Source of the DNA: UBA1845 sp002338715
Lineage (GTDB): Bacteria > Planctomycetota > Phycisphaerae > UBA1845
Direction: 5' to 3'
Assembly (NCBI GenBank): GCA_035344155.1
Contig: DAORAL010000001.1
Coordinates: forward strand, 232,642-296,641
DNA length: 64,000 nucleotides
Below are positions 35,938 through 45,713 of the stretch, piece after piece. Both the position numbers and the translations under genes were made by a program. The notes beneath the pieces were generated by a model, which was given only the letters and a program-made list of their open reading frames with translations, did no database searches and had not been told where the DNA came from. Position 1 is the stretch's first letter, and every line of letters starts with the position of its first letter.

Positions 35938-36513
35938 ATGGGCGCAGGTCGCGGTCAAGAGAAGGGCTCCTGGTTGCCGCAATTTATCCAGCGCCGGCGC
36001 ATTCTACTGGCGATTGGAATCAGCATTCTCATCCCGATCATTCGCTTTGCATACACTTCGATGCTGGGGCAGGGGGCGCAAACGCCGGCTTCAGTCGCGC
36101 TGAGGACATCTTATGTCCAGTGTGCGATTCACCTTATGGTGCTCGCTGGGTTATGTTGGCCCTGGATAATCCATGCCGTCGCTTTCAGGGTGTCGTTGGC
36201 GGGTGTGACCACCGTTTTGTTTGTGGGATCGGTCAATGCGGTTGTTCAAAACAGAGGGTTCACGAGGCTGGTTCCCTACTTGTTTCCGGTCGGTGTTGTG
36301 TGCGCTTTTATCGCCTTTCTTGCAGTGTCAATGTGTGTCACTTCTGGCGCTGTTTTCATGCGCAATCGATATTGGCCGATCTACCCGGAAGGGGCCTGCA
36401 AAGGATGTGGTTATGACTTGACGGGAAACGTGAGTGGCGTCTGTCCAGAGTGCGGAGTCTCCTTGCTTGCGACCGGTGACGTCGGTCGAAGCGAACAGGT
36501 TGATCTGGATTGA
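35938..36513 (+). CDS. Membrane protein with C-terminal CxxC zinc ribbon
   Basis: About 192 residues with four predicted hydrophobic helices (roughly 25-40, 65-85, 88-105 and 118-140). A short C-terminal cytoplasmic domain follows, with CKGCGYDLTGNVSGVCPECG, a zinc ribbon found in several other proteins of this window (39603, 62591). The function is unknown. The ATG at 35938 gives a basic N-terminus; a TTG two codons earlier is possible. The ribbon may bind zinc, and the protein may be a sensor or assembly factor. Confidence 0.65.
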   Translation: MGAGRGQEKGSWLPQFIQRRRILLAIGISILIPIIRFAYTSMLGQGAQTPASVALRTSYVQCAIHLMVLAGLCWPWIIHAVAFRVSLAGVTTVLFVGSVNAVVQNRGFTRLVPYLFPVGVVCAFIAFLAVSMCVTSGAVFMRNRYWPIYPEGACKGCGYDLTGNVSGVCPECGVSLLATGDVGRSEQVDLD

Positions 36514-36553
36514 CGCATGGGGATCGGCGCACCGTGGCATGTTGAGCGCTTTG

Positions 36554-36576
36554 CACTGGCAGGCAAGCTGCCAGTG
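36554..36576. repeat. CACTGGCAG...CTGCCAGTG hairpin
   Basis: Perfect 9-bp inverted repeat CACTGGCAG/CTGCCAGTG with a 5-bp loop (GCAAG), just downstream of the zinc-ribbon membrane gene and before the convergent pckA stop. A second copy with loop GCGAG lies at 62276. Hence a dispersed hairpin family, possibly also acting as terminator-like structure. Confidence 0.7.
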
Positions 36577-36611
36577 GCTCACGGATTTCCACTTCACCGT
36601 CGTGCGCTCGC

Positions 36612-38198
<1,587 letters not shown>

Positions 38199-38304
38199 GG
38201 CGCGCTCCGTCGGCTGAGTTCACTTGGTGACCAAAGGACCAAGGATAGAATTGCCGGGGCCTTCGTCAAGCAAACTTCGGCTTATCGCGGTGTGCATCTC
38301 GATA

Positions 38305-38331
38305 CAAAAAAAGCGGGGCATAAAGCCCCGC
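38305..38331 (-). terminator. Terminator after the small secreted protein gene
   Basis: Stem GCGGGG (38313-38318) with CCCCGC (38326-38331), followed on the minus strand by a run of Ts (38305-38312). It lies 60 bp beyond the stop of the gene ending at 38391 and ahead of pckA, which it separates. Confidence 0.75.
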
Positions 38332-38390
38332 GTGATTGGTGGTTTGTGAATTAAAACGTTTGCAGACAAGCCGCATTCAAAGCTTTTGAA

Positions 38391-38789
38391 TCAGTGGCGA
38401 TAATGGCGCCGATGGCCATGCGATCGTCGCGCTGAATGGTTATAACTACGATAGCGCACGCCCGAACTGTAGTTGCGGCGCGCTCGGTAACCGTCGCGAT
38501 ATCGAAAACTGTTGTTGCCGAAGCTCAAGCTAAGGTTGAATGATCGCGACTTGTATGCTGGCGCGACGTAGACGGGCGGTGGAACATACACGGGGCGCGA
38601 AACGTACACCGGCTGACTGACGTACACGGTGCGGGTGGGTACGACAGCCGGTGCGTAGTCCACGTAGGTGACCGGTGCATAGACCGGGCTATAGCATTGG
38701 GCTTGGGCAGACGTGGGGGTGGCCAGCAGTCCCAGTCCAGCCAGTGCTGCACATGATGCCACGAGTGAGAATTTGCGTTGATTCGTCAT
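38391..38789 (-). CDS. Small secreted Tyr/Val/Pro-rich protein
   Basis: 132 residues. The signal peptide (MTNQRKFSLVASCAALAGLG..., cleavage near AQA) is preceded by an excellent GGAGG site eight bases before the ATG at 38789. The mature protein consists of short YV-P/PVYV repeats (VYVSQPVYVSRPVYV and so on), a segment RSFNLSLSFGNNSFRYRDGYRARR, and a histidine- and arginine-rich tail. Repetitive YVxxPVYV sequence is typical of cell-surface or biomaterial-like small proteins in planctomycetes, but no function is known. It is probably exported and could bind metals or polysaccharide through the basic tail. Confidence 0.7.
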   Translation of the reverse strand: MTNQRKFSLVASCAALAGLGLLATPTSAQAQCYSPVYAPVTYVDYAPAVVPTRTVYVSQPVYVSRPVYVPPPVYVAPAYKSRSFNLSLSFGNNSFRYRDGYRARRNYSSGVRYRSYNHSARRSHGHRRHYRH

Positions 38790-38867
38790 GGTTTGGTCCT
38801 CCATCGCCAAATGGTCGTTTGCTGAAAGTGGCCCTTTGCGGCTGGCCCCATTGCAATCAAGCCGATG

Positions 38868-38906
38868 TTATTCATGTCGGCCACGATTATCGTACAACAT
38901 GAATAA
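38868..38906. promoter_or_regulatory. Inverted repeat TTATTCATGT...ACATGAATAA, candidate MarR operator
   Basis: Perfect 10-bp inverted repeat with a 19-bp spacer, between the MarR gene and the small secreted protein gene. The element TTATTCA...TACAACATGA is shared with the region in front of the MarR gene (39539). Two TATTTTCCG direct repeats (38921 and 38940) lie next to it. Together this suggests operator sites for the adjacent regulator. Confidence 0.45.
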
Positions 38907-38995
38907 TGATTGTCAAGAAATATTTTCCGAATGTAAACTATTTTCCGGAATTGGGGTATGGGCTGGGGGTTTTGCCGCGAGGTGAATCGTTGTAA

Positions 38996-39520
38996 CTATT
39001 TGTTCTTAATTGAGATAGAAATATTATCGCGCATCTTGCGCATCATGCCCATGAAGTTTTCGCGTTCGTCGTGATCGAGTACGGAGAGGATCCGCAGGAT
39101 CATGGAGAGCCTGGCTTTTCGATAGTTGTTGAGTGCCTTTTGGCCGGCGGGGGTGATCGAGACGTTGATCATCCGGCGATCGTTGGGGTTGATGTTGCAC
39201 TCGATGTAAGCTGATCCGCCCTTGTCCTCGAGCGAGCGAACGATGCGGGACATCTGAGCCGGCAGGACGCCGACGGCTTTCTGGATTTGGCCGACGGTCA
39301 TGACGTCGTGCTTGCTGAGCAGGTCGAGCGTGAGGTTCTCGGTTTCGGTCAAGGTTTCGACGTGTTTGTTGCTGGCTTGGGCGCGTGCACGGGCGACGAT
39401 CTTGGTGAGTTCAAAAATCTCCTCACCAAGCGCTTCCAATTGATCTTGCGATTCTGACAAATTCTTCACCGTTTCCGCCCGAACGGGTTGGGGGCAGCCA
39501 AGCGTTGTATCGGGAAACAT
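38996..39520 (-). CDS. MarR-family transcriptional regulator
   Basis: About 174 residues (ATG at 39520; a GTG two codons upstream is also possible). Winged-helix core: LSKHDVMTVGQIQKAVGVLPAQMSRIVRSLEDKGGSAYIECNINPNDRRMINVSITPAGQKAL. This matches the MarR DNA-recognition helix (QMSRIVRSLEDKG) and wing (NPNDRRMINVSIT). Helices on each side form the dimer interface. The ligand is unknown. Shared upstream motifs suggest autoregulation and control of the small secreted protein gene downstream. Confidence 0.85.
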   Translation of the reverse strand: MFPDTTLGCPQPVRAETVKNLSESQDQLEALGEEIFELTKIVARARAQASNKHVETLTETENLTLDLLSKHDVMTVGQIQKAVGVLPAQMSRIVRSLEDKGGSAYIECNINPNDRRMINVSITPAGQKALNNYRKARLSMILRILSVLDHDERENFMGMMRKMRDNISISIKNK

Positions 39521-39538
39521 ATCCACGCGGGATAGATA

Positions 39539-39567
39539 TTATTCAAACGGTATAGTCTACAACATGA
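39539..39567. promoter_or_regulatory. Candidate MarR autoregulatory site
   Basis: TTATTCA at 39539 and TACAACATGA at 39558 repeat the elements of the inverted repeat at 38868, within 20 bp of the MarR start. The left element is followed by AAACGG rather than a completed palindrome, so the match is partial. The role is inferred. Confidence 0.35.
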
Positions 39568-39602
39568 GACAATCGCGTCCAGTGTATGGGGAGGGGGGTT
39601 GG

Positions 39603-40175
39603 TCACTGATTTGAAACTGGCGCATCAGGTCGCTGCAAACCGCAATTCCAGCAGACCTCGAAGGAAACGGGGTTCTCTTCTTCGCAGCTGGAGCAGGCCC
39701 AATCCGGGCCTTCGGGCAGTTTTAACGGTTTCTCGCCGCCTTTGAAGAGCCGCTGGCCGAATTGGGTGTCCAGCAGTTGGACGGCTTCGTGATAGAACTT
39801 AAACGGAACCATGATGTGCGGCAGGCTTTGGCGGCTGGTGAATATGCCCAGGATTGGGTCGTAGCTGCCGCTGGTCATCAGGTTTGAGATTTCGTTTTGG
39901 TCGAGGACCATCGCGGCCGCCCAGACGAGGGACTGGTCGGCGGCTGAGAAGACGGTGATCGGTTCGTAGGACAATTCGATCCCGCATTCGGGGCAGTATT
40001 CGGCGCCGATGCCCGTGAGGAGGTAGTGGCATTTCGGGCACTTGAGGTCTTCGCCAATGTCGGGCGCGTAGCGGTTCTGGATCTTGGGGTCGCGATCGGG
40101 GAACACCGACATTTCCGGGTGGCCCGGAAGTTCGCGAAGTTCAATCCAGCGGCTTGGAAGGGAATCATCCATCAA
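39603..40175 (-). CDS. DUF2007-like protein flanked by zinc ribbons
   Basis: 190 residues. An N-terminal ribbon CPKCHYLLTGIGAEYCPECG (residues 46-65) precedes a domain resembling the DUF2007 putative signal-transducing family, MVLDQNEISNLMTSGSYDPILGIFTS... with VPFKFYHEAVQLLDTQF. A C-terminal CSSCEEENPVSFEVCWNCG ribbon follows. The ribbon type is shared with 35938 and 62591. The function is unknown. No signal peptide or membrane helix was seen. The DUF2007 assignment is tentative. Confidence 0.6.
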   Translation of the reverse strand: MMDDSLPSRWIELRELPGHPEMSVFPDRDPKIQNRYAPDIGEDLKCPKCHYLLTGIGAEYCPECGIELSYEPITVFSAADQSLVWAAAMVLDQNEISNLMTSGSYDPILGIFTSRQSLPHIMVPFKFYHEAVQLLDTQFGQRLFKGGEKPLKLPEGPDWACSSCEEENPVSFEVCWNCGLQRPDAPVSNQ

Positions 40176-40338
40176 CAGATGATAGCAGGGTTGATTGGCA
40201 ATGTGCCATAGGTGATGGCTGATTCAAGTGGCACAGGGCGGCTGGACTGTCGCGAAGAGGCAAAAGCGATTAGGTTTTTGACGTGCGGGCTGGCTGCCTG
40301 CGAGCGAACCGTGACACCGAGACGGGAAGTTCCCACGC

Positions 40339-41949
40339 ATGGAAATACTCTCAACAGCAATTGATACGTCGTCGTCGGAATTTGCGGAAAACAAATCGGA
40401 CCTTGAGGCCAAGGTCGCGGATTTGAAAGCGCATCTTAGTGCGGTCAAGCAGGGCGGCGGGGAGAAGTTGGTCGAACGGCATCGAAGCCGCGGGAAGTTG
40501 TTTGTGCGCGATCGGATTGATCTTCTGACCGATGCCGACACACCGTTTCTGGAATTCAGTTCGTTGGCGGCGCACGGGCTTTATGACGGGGGCGCGCCGG
40601 CGGCTGGCGTTGTGACCGGGATTGGTTGCATCGAAGGTCGCGAGTGCGTGATCGTGGCGAACGATGCGACGGTTAAAGGCGGCACGTATTTTCCGGTGAC
40701 GGTGAAGAAGCATCTTCGGGCGCAGGAGATCGCCCGCGAAAATCACCTGCCATGTGTGTACCTCGTTGATTCGGGCGGGGCGTTCTTGCCGCTGCAAGCC
40801 GACGTGTTTCCCGACAAGGAGCATTTCGGGCGGATCTTTTATAACCAGGCGCAGATGTCGGCGGCTGGCATTCCGCAGATCGCGGTGGTGATGGGTTCGT
40901 GCACGGCTGGCGGGGCGTATGTGCCGGCGATGAGTGATGAAGCCGTCATCGTGAAGGGGCAGGGGACGATTTTTCTTGGCGGTCCACCGCTCGTCAAAGC
41001 CGCGACGGGGGAGGTTGTTTCGGCGGAGGAACTTGGTGGGGCTGACGTGCATTGTCGAACGTCGGGCGTTGCGGATCACCTTGCGGTCAATGATGAAGAT
41101 GCGCTGGCGATCACGCGGCGAATCGTTAGCCACCTCGGTCACGTTCACAAGACGCCGGTGCGCACGATTCCGGTTGAAGAACCGCGCTACGACGCGAGCG
41201 AGATTTACGGCATCATTCAAAAGAACATTCGCAAACCTTACGACGTGCGCGAGATCATCGCGCGCATCGTCGATGGCAGTAAGTTTCAGGAATTCAAAGC
41301 ACTGTACGGTTCGACGCTGGTCACCGGGTTTGCGCATATCTGGGGATACCCGGTTGGCATTCTCGCGAACAACGGCGTGCTCTTTTCCGAAAGTGCGCAG
41401 AAAGCCGCACACTTTATTGAGCTTTGCAATCAACGGCGCACACCGCTTGTGTTCCTGCAGAATATCACCGGGTTCATGGTGGGGCGGCAGTTTGAAGCCG
41501 GGGGCATCGCCAAAGACGGCGCGAAGATGGTGGCCGCGGTCTCCAACGCGTGCGTGCCGAAGTTCACGGTGGTGATCGGTGGCTCGTATGGCGCGGGCAA
41601 CTATGGCATGTGCGGGCGGGCGTATGGACCGAGGCAACTTTGGATGTGGCCCAATGCACGGATCAGCGTAATGGGTGGCGAGCAAGCCGCGAACGTTTTG
41701 CTGACCGTGAAGCAGGATCAGCTGGAGGCCAAGGGCGAGCGGCCTATGAATGCCGATCAGCAAGCCGAGTTCATGAAACCGATCCTGGACAAGTATGAGA
41801 CAGAAGGCAGCGCGTATTACAGCTCGGCGCGGTTGTGGGATGACGGGATTATTGATCCAGCCGACACGCGGATGGTCTTGGCGCTGGGTATCGCAGCCAG
41901 CCTCAACGGTCCCTGGCCCGAGCCGAAACAGAGCGTTTATCGAATGTAG
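40339..41949 (+). CDS. mccB: Methylcrotonyl-CoA carboxylase beta subunit (acyl-CoA carboxyltransferase)
   Basis: Carboxyltransferase subunit of the biotin-dependent carboxylase that converts 3-methylcrotonyl-CoA to 3-methylglutaconyl-CoA in leucine degradation. 536 residues. N-terminal half with RDRIDLLTDADTPFLEFSSLAAHGLY and NDATVKGGTYFPVTVKKHLRAQEIA. Oxyanion hole region YLVDSGGAFLPLQADVFPD. C-terminal half with LQNITGFMVGRQFEAGGIAKDGAKMV and GAGNYGMCGRAYGPRQLWMWPNARISVMGGEQAA. These match the MCC-beta type more than PCC-beta. The neighbouring hydratase supports the pathway. No alpha (biotin carboxylase) subunit is in the window. Confidence 0.92.
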   Translation: MEILSTAIDTSSSEFAENKSDLEAKVADLKAHLSAVKQGGGEKLVERHRSRGKLFVRDRIDLLTDADTPFLEFSSLAAHGLYDGGAPAAGVVTGIGCIEGRECVIVANDATVKGGTYFPVTVKKHLRAQEIARENHLPCVYLVDSGGAFLPLQADVFPDKEHFGRIFYNQAQMSAAGIPQIAVVMGSCTAGGAYVPAMSDEAVIVKGQGTIFLGGPPLVKAATGEVVSAEELGGADVHCRTSGVADHLAVNDEDALAITRRIVSHLGHVHKTPVRTIPVEEPRYDASEIYGIIQKNIRKPYDVREIIARIVDGSKFQEFKALYGSTLVTGFAHIWGYPVGILANNGVLFSESAQKAAHFIELCNQRRTPLVFLQNITGFMVGRQFEAGGIAKDGAKMVAAVSNACVPKFTVVIGGSYGAGNYGMCGRAYGPRQLWMWPNARISVMGGEQAANVLLTVKQDQLEAKGERPMNADQQAEFMKPILDKYETEGSAYYSSARLWDDGIIDPADTRMVLALGIAASLNGPWPEPKQSVYRM

Positions 41950-41970
41950 GTACTTGGCTGAAGTGTTGTC

Positions 41971-42753
41971 ATGAAAGTATTTGTCGAACAACTCATTTCG
42001 GATCATGTCGGGCACGTGCAGCTTCGCCGGCCCGACTTGCACAATGCGTTTAATGAGCAGGTGATCGAGCAGCTAGCCGACGTGTTTCGCGAGCTGGGGC
42101 GGCGAGGCGATGTGCGGGCGATTGTGCTTTCGGGCGAGGGGAAATCGTTCTGTGCGGGGGCTGACCTGAACTGGATGCAGAAGATGGTGGATTACACGTT
42201 CGAGGAGAACGTGGCGGACGCGACGCAGTTGGCATCGATGCTTGATGTGATTCGGTGTTGTCCCAAGCCGACCATCGCGCGGGTGCATGGGGCGACGTTT
42301 GGCGGCGGTGTGGGGTTGGTAGCCGCTTGCGATATGGCGGTGGCGCTGGAGCGCGTGGTGTTTTGTTTGAGCGAGGTGAAGTTGGGGATTGCGCCGGCGA
42401 TCATCATGCCATTCTTGACGGAGAAGATGCAGGCGTCGGCTGTGCAGCGATACGCGCTGACGGCAGAGCGGTTTGATGGGGCTGAGGCGAAGCGCGTCGG
42501 GCTGGTGGCTGAGACGGTGGAAACGGTTGACGAGTTGGATGAAACGGTGGGCCAACTTACCGATGCGATCAAAGAGACGGGCCCGTGCGCGGTGGCGGCG
42601 TGCAAGGAGATTATTCGCACGGCCCGCGGTGACGGATTCGATGGGAAGCTTGCGGCGATGACGCTGTATATCGCGAAGCTTCGGGCGTCGGATGAAGGGC
42701 AGGAGGGGTTGAAGGCGTTTCTACAGAAACGTGAACCTGGCTGGCGCGCGTAG
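41971..42753 (+). CDS. Enoyl-CoA hydratase, probably methylglutaconyl-CoA hydratase
   Basis: Crotonase-fold enzyme of 260 residues, starting 21 bp after the carboxylase gene and so in one operon with it. CoA-binding and oxyanion motifs: SGEGKSFCAGADLNWMQKM and GATFGGGVGLVAACDMAVALERVVFCLSEVKLGIAPAIIMPFL. The active-site pair is likely Gly-Glu as in LiuC-type hydratases: the ATFGGGVGLVAACD loop and the glutamate of CLSEVKLG. In context it would hydrate 3-methylglutaconyl-CoA to HMG-CoA, the step after the carboxylase. Other crotonase activities cannot be excluded by sequence. Confidence 0.85.
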   Translation: MKVFVEQLISDHVGHVQLRRPDLHNAFNEQVIEQLADVFRELGRRGDVRAIVLSGEGKSFCAGADLNWMQKMVDYTFEENVADATQLASMLDVIRCCPKPTIARVHGATFGGGVGLVAACDMAVALERVVFCLSEVKLGIAPAIIMPFLTEKMQASAVQRYALTAERFDGAEAKRVGLVAETVETVDELDETVGQLTDAIKETGPCAVAACKEIIRTARGDGFDGKLAAMTLYIAKLRASDEGQEGLKAFLQKREPGWRA

Positions 42754-42776
42754 AGATTTTGGTCTTGCTTGAGATT

Positions 42777-42935
42777 TATAGCGATCTTAATCCATGCGTA
42801 GCGTTTTGCTCGTCTACGCTTCACGGCACGGGTGCCGGTATGCACATGGATTGACTTCGTTTTGCCCCTGGATTCCCGCTTTCGCGGGAATGACGACGCT
42901 GTCGCGCCGTTACGTTTGGACTCAAGGTGTTCTAG
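42777..42935 (-). repeat. MITE-like dispersed element, copy 3
   Basis: Opposite orientation to copy 1. Starts TATAGCGATCTTAATCCATGCGTAGCG, contains the hairpin GATTCCCGCTTTCGCGGGAA (42871-42890), and ends TTACGTTTGGA then CTCAAGGTGTTCTAG. This right end matches the left end of copy 1 nearly base for base (CTAGAACAC). It lies 24 bp after the hydratase stop. Confidence 0.75.
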
Positions 42936-42945
42936 CCGATTCTTC

Positions 42946-42974
42946 AATCCCCCACCCTGGAAGGGCGGGGCACC
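42946..42974. repeat. CCCCCACCCT hairpin repeat
   Basis: Same 25-bp core as at 33506 and 44101. It lies between the long element and the end of the minus-strand anti-sigma-like gene. Confidence 0.7.
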
Positions 42975-42996
42975 CATTCTTGGATCGGTTTGTTTT

Positions 42997-43986
42997 TTAC
43001 GGGGTTAGGAAGGCGTCGGTTGCGCTTTGTTGGGCTTCGGTGCCTTGGTAGTCTTCGATGTTGTTGGCCGTCCAGATGTTGTCTTTGTTTTCATCGAGGA
43101 CTGGCGTCTTGATGAAGCGGATTGACCCGTCATTGAAGAGGACGTTCTGTCCTTTACCGCCGTGCGTGTGCGAGTTTGGCGTCAGTGTGCCATCGGTGCC
43201 GCGGTGGAATTTTCCTTGTTGAAACAGTGGGTTGGCGTCGGCGGCTAGCGGTACGTTGATGCGGATGTTGATCTTCGGGACGGGGCCATTGGCGTTGGGG
43301 ACGGCCCAGAACGGCAGGTCGGTCCGTCGCAGGAATTCTTCGACGTTCTTGAGCGTGGCTTCTTCGTCGATGGTGCCGTCGGCGGCAGGGCAGATTAACT
43401 GGCTTGGAAGGACCAAACGATGCCGAACCGCCGGGAGGAGGTGCAGGCGATTCGGATCGCTTAGCCAATTGCTGTTGGGCGACGCGCCGATGTTCGGCAG
43501 GTTGCCGTTGTTCTCGTTTGCATAAGCGCTGACGCCCGAGCCGAAACCGGCCATGTTGAGCTCGCAGGCGTTTTGCAGTTGCCGTTGACGAATCGAACTC
43601 ACGCCGGGGATGTACAGGCTGACCATCAGCGCGATGCATGCGGCGATGGCGATGAGTTCGCGGAGGCGGAAACGACTTCGGTGGCCGGTGGCGCTTTGGC
43701 TTATTGGGCTCATCGATGCCGATGCCGCGACGTACTCCAGCGGAGTCGTGGTGGCGGCTTGGATGAGGATGTTGTCGACAAGGGTGGTCGGAGGCGCGGG
43801 GGCTTTCCAGGCATTCAGCGGTGCGATGGTCCGCCGGGCGGCTTCGACCTTGTTGGCCAGCTCGGCGTCGGACGCGAGCTTTGATTCGAAGGACGCGATC
43901 TCGGATTCGGAGAGCGTCCCGAGGATGTACGGAAGAATGCTGTCCTCAATCATGGCTTGATTCTCATCGAGTGGACCCTGACTCAT
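42997..43986 (-). CDS. Anti-sigma-factor-like protein fused to a pseudopilin-like segment with H-x10-DG motif
   Basis: 329 residues. Residues 1-75 resemble the cytoplasmic helical part of RskA-type anti-sigma factors (DSILPYILGTLSESEIASFESKLASD). At 106-130 a single membrane helix reads RLRELIAIAACIALMVSLYIPG, like the start of a type II pseudopilin (F-x-L-x-E-L...), but Gly before the cleavage point is missing. Residues 130-330 continue as in DUF1559-type planctomycete pseudopilins, with ending THGGKGQNVLFNDGSIRFI (H275, D286-G287). The gene lies just downstream of the ECF sigma gene, 166 bp apart on the same strand. It is inferred to be a membrane anti-sigma factor with an exported pilin-like sensor. 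Confidence 0.65.
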   Translation of the reverse strand: MSQGPLDENQAMIEDSILPYILGTLSESEIASFESKLASDAELANKVEAARRTIAPLNAWKAPAPPTTLVDNILIQAATTTPLEYVAASASMSPISQSATGHRSRFRLRELIAIAACIALMVSLYIPGVSSIRQRQLQNACELNMAGFGSGVSAYANENNGNLPNIGASPNSNWLSDPNRLHLLPAVRHRLVLPSQLICPAADGTIDEEATLKNVEEFLRRTDLPFWAVPNANGPVPKINIRINVPLAADANPLFQQGKFHRGTDGTLTPNSHTHGGKGQNVLFNDGSIRFIKTPVLDENKDNIWTANNIEDYQGTEAQQSATDAFLTP

Positions 43987-44100
43987 GCTTTACCTACGGG
44001 TGAGGCTGGGTGGTGGTTCGGGTTTTCGGATTTTTCTTTTTTCGTTTTCAACGTGACTTTATCTCCCGGCCCATTCTGAGTTTATCTCTGCGTGTTTCTG

Positions 44101-44131
44101 TCCCCCACCCTGGAAGGGCGGGGCACCATTT
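44101..44131. repeat. CCCCCACCCT hairpin repeat
   Basis: Same core as 33506 and 42946. It lies 22 bp from the 3' end of the sigma factor gene, in the spacer to the anti-sigma-like gene, and might lower read-through between the two. Confidence 0.7.
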
Positions 44132-44152
44132 GGTTTGTTACCGGAACTTTTT

Positions 44153-44758
44153 CTAGTCGGTTGGTTCGGATTCCGGGCCGGCTCTTTGGCGGTATAGCGT
44201 TCCGAACTGGGCGACGGCTGCGTGAAGCCGGCTCTTCACCGTGCCGAGGGGGATGTCGAGCATGTCGGCGATGTCGCGGTACGGGAAGCGGTGGAAGTAC
44301 GCGAGGATCAGAATTTCGCTGAGGTGGGCGGGCATCTCCTCGACGATTTGTTGAACGAACTTGGATTGTTCGGCTTCTTCGAGCTGGGCGGCTGGCGATG
44401 CGACCTCGTCGGAGAGCAGGTCGAGGAAGCGCTGGCCATCATCGTCATCACCGCCGACCTGGGCGTCGAGTGGAACTTCGCGTTTGCGGGTGCGACTTCG
44501 CAGGTGGTCGCGGGCTTTGTTGGCTGCGATGGTGAAGAGCCAGGGCTTGAAACGCCGATTGGTATCAAAACTTTGACCGGCAAGGTGCACCTGAATGAAG
44601 GTGTCCTGGACGACATCTTCGGCTGACGATTTTCGGTTGGTGAAACGATAGACGAATTGATAGAGTTCGGTCGAGTGGCGTTCGACGAGTGTGCGAAACG
44701 CGTGCGGGTCGCCCGAGAGGTGTGACGCAAGAAGTTGTTCGTCGGTTGGCGCGTTCAC
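44153..44758 (-). CDS. ECF RNA polymerase sigma factor
   Basis: 201 residues with sigma region 2 (LVERHSTELYQFVYRFTNRKSSAEDVVQDTFIQV, then FKPWLFTIAANKARDHLR) and region 4 (QIVEEMPAHLSEILILAYFHRFPYRDIADMLDIPLGTVKSRLHAAVAQF). Such factors direct RNA polymerase to stress or envelope genes and are usually held by an anti-sigma partner, here probably the protein encoded directly downstream. GTG start at 44758. The acidic loop DDDDGQRFLD sits between the two regions. The target promoter is unknown. Confidence 0.9.
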   Translation of the reverse strand: MNAPTDEQLLASHLSGDPHAFRTLVERHSTELYQFVYRFTNRKSSAEDVVQDTFIQVHLAGQSFDTNRRFKPWLFTIAANKARDHLRSRTRKREVPLDAQVGGDDDDGQRFLDLLSDEVASPAAQLEEAEQSKFVQQIVEEMPAHLSEILILAYFHRFPYRDIADMLDIPLGTVKSRLHAAVAQFGTLYRQRAGPESEPTD

Positions 44759-44977
44759 CCTTGCGAGTTATCCTCTGGCTCTACGTTAAACAGTTGGCTC
44801 ACGAACGCCGGTGGTTCATCGTTTTGGGACGCGGGACATGCTACGCCGTTCGTTCGTGCAGGGCAAAGGATTGCAAGTGCTGACGACCCGTTTTTCTCTC
44901 AATTCCAGTTATTGTTTCAAATACCCGGCATGGGAACACGCCCCGCGCCCGGGCAAAGCCTGATCGCTCAACCTCCC

Positions 44978-45574
44978 ATGAAATTCAAACGCATCTTACA
45001 ACCAATTCACTATTACATGTTCGCGGCAGTGCTGGGAATATTCAGCCTGGCTGCCGTGGTCGTGGGCAATGCGGCTGGCATCCCGGTCGATTTGCCTGCG
45101 CGATTTGAACTCAGCGAACCGCGCGTGGTCATCTTGAAGTCGGCGCGCAAGCTTCACCTATTCGACGGCTCGAGTCTTGTAAGGACGTATGACATCGGGC
45201 TGGGGTTCAATCCGGTCGGGCAAAAAATAGTGGAAGGCGACGGGCGCACGCCGCTCGGACGTTTTCGGATTTGCACGAAGAATCCGGACAGTGCGTACTC
45301 GCGATTCATGGGGATCGATTATCCGGACCCGCCGGCTGCTTCACGCGCGCTGCGATCGGGTTTGATCAGTCACGGCGAATACTCGGGCATCCTCACTGCC
45401 CACGAGCAGGAACGCTGCCCGATCTGGACGACCTCGCTGGGGGGCGGGATCGGTATCCACGGGCACGGCGCCGGCAGCGATTGGACGGCTGGTTGTGTTG
45501 CGCTGGATGATCACGACGTGGAAGAGTTATTCGACGTGCTGCGCCTGGGCGATCCGGTTGAGATTCTTCCGTAG
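44978..45574 (+). CDS. L,D-transpeptidase (YkuD domain), membrane anchored
   Basis: About 198 residues: an uncleaved hydrophobic anchor (residues 11-35) and a YkuD catalytic domain. Catalytic region: GGIGIHGHGAGSDWTAGCVALDDHDVEELF, where His and Cys of the HG...GC pair form the active site, and earlier GDGRTPLGRFRI typical for the family. It cross-links peptidoglycan between meso-DAP residues or attaches lipoproteins. The ATG at 44978 places the anchor at the N-terminus; an upstream in-frame ATG at 44930 would add 16 residues. It is divergent from the ECF sigma gene. Confidence 0.88.
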   Translation: MKFKRILQPIHYYMFAAVLGIFSLAAVVVGNAAGIPVDLPARFELSEPRVVILKSARKLHLFDGSSLVRTYDIGLGFNPVGQKIVEGDGRTPLGRFRICTKNPDSAYSRFMGIDYPDPPAASRALRSGLISHGEYSGILTAHEQERCPIWTTSLGGGIGIHGHGAGSDWTAGCVALDDHDVEELFDVLRLGDPVEILP

Positions 45575-45713
45575 TTCGCGTCGCCGAAAGTCCTGGCAAA
45601 CATCCCCAACGACTCCTTTCTGTCTTGCGACGATGGCGTGGCAAAAGTTCGCTTGATCGGGCCGTTTCGGGCGATGATGCACGATTCAGTTGGAATGCGG
45701 TATAGTGTTTGGC

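Noticed and set aside
40351..42042. 563-codon minus-strand frame opposite the carboxylase beta gene.
   Set aside because: Antisense shadow; composition (many His, Arg) reflects reading the complement of a GC-rich gene.
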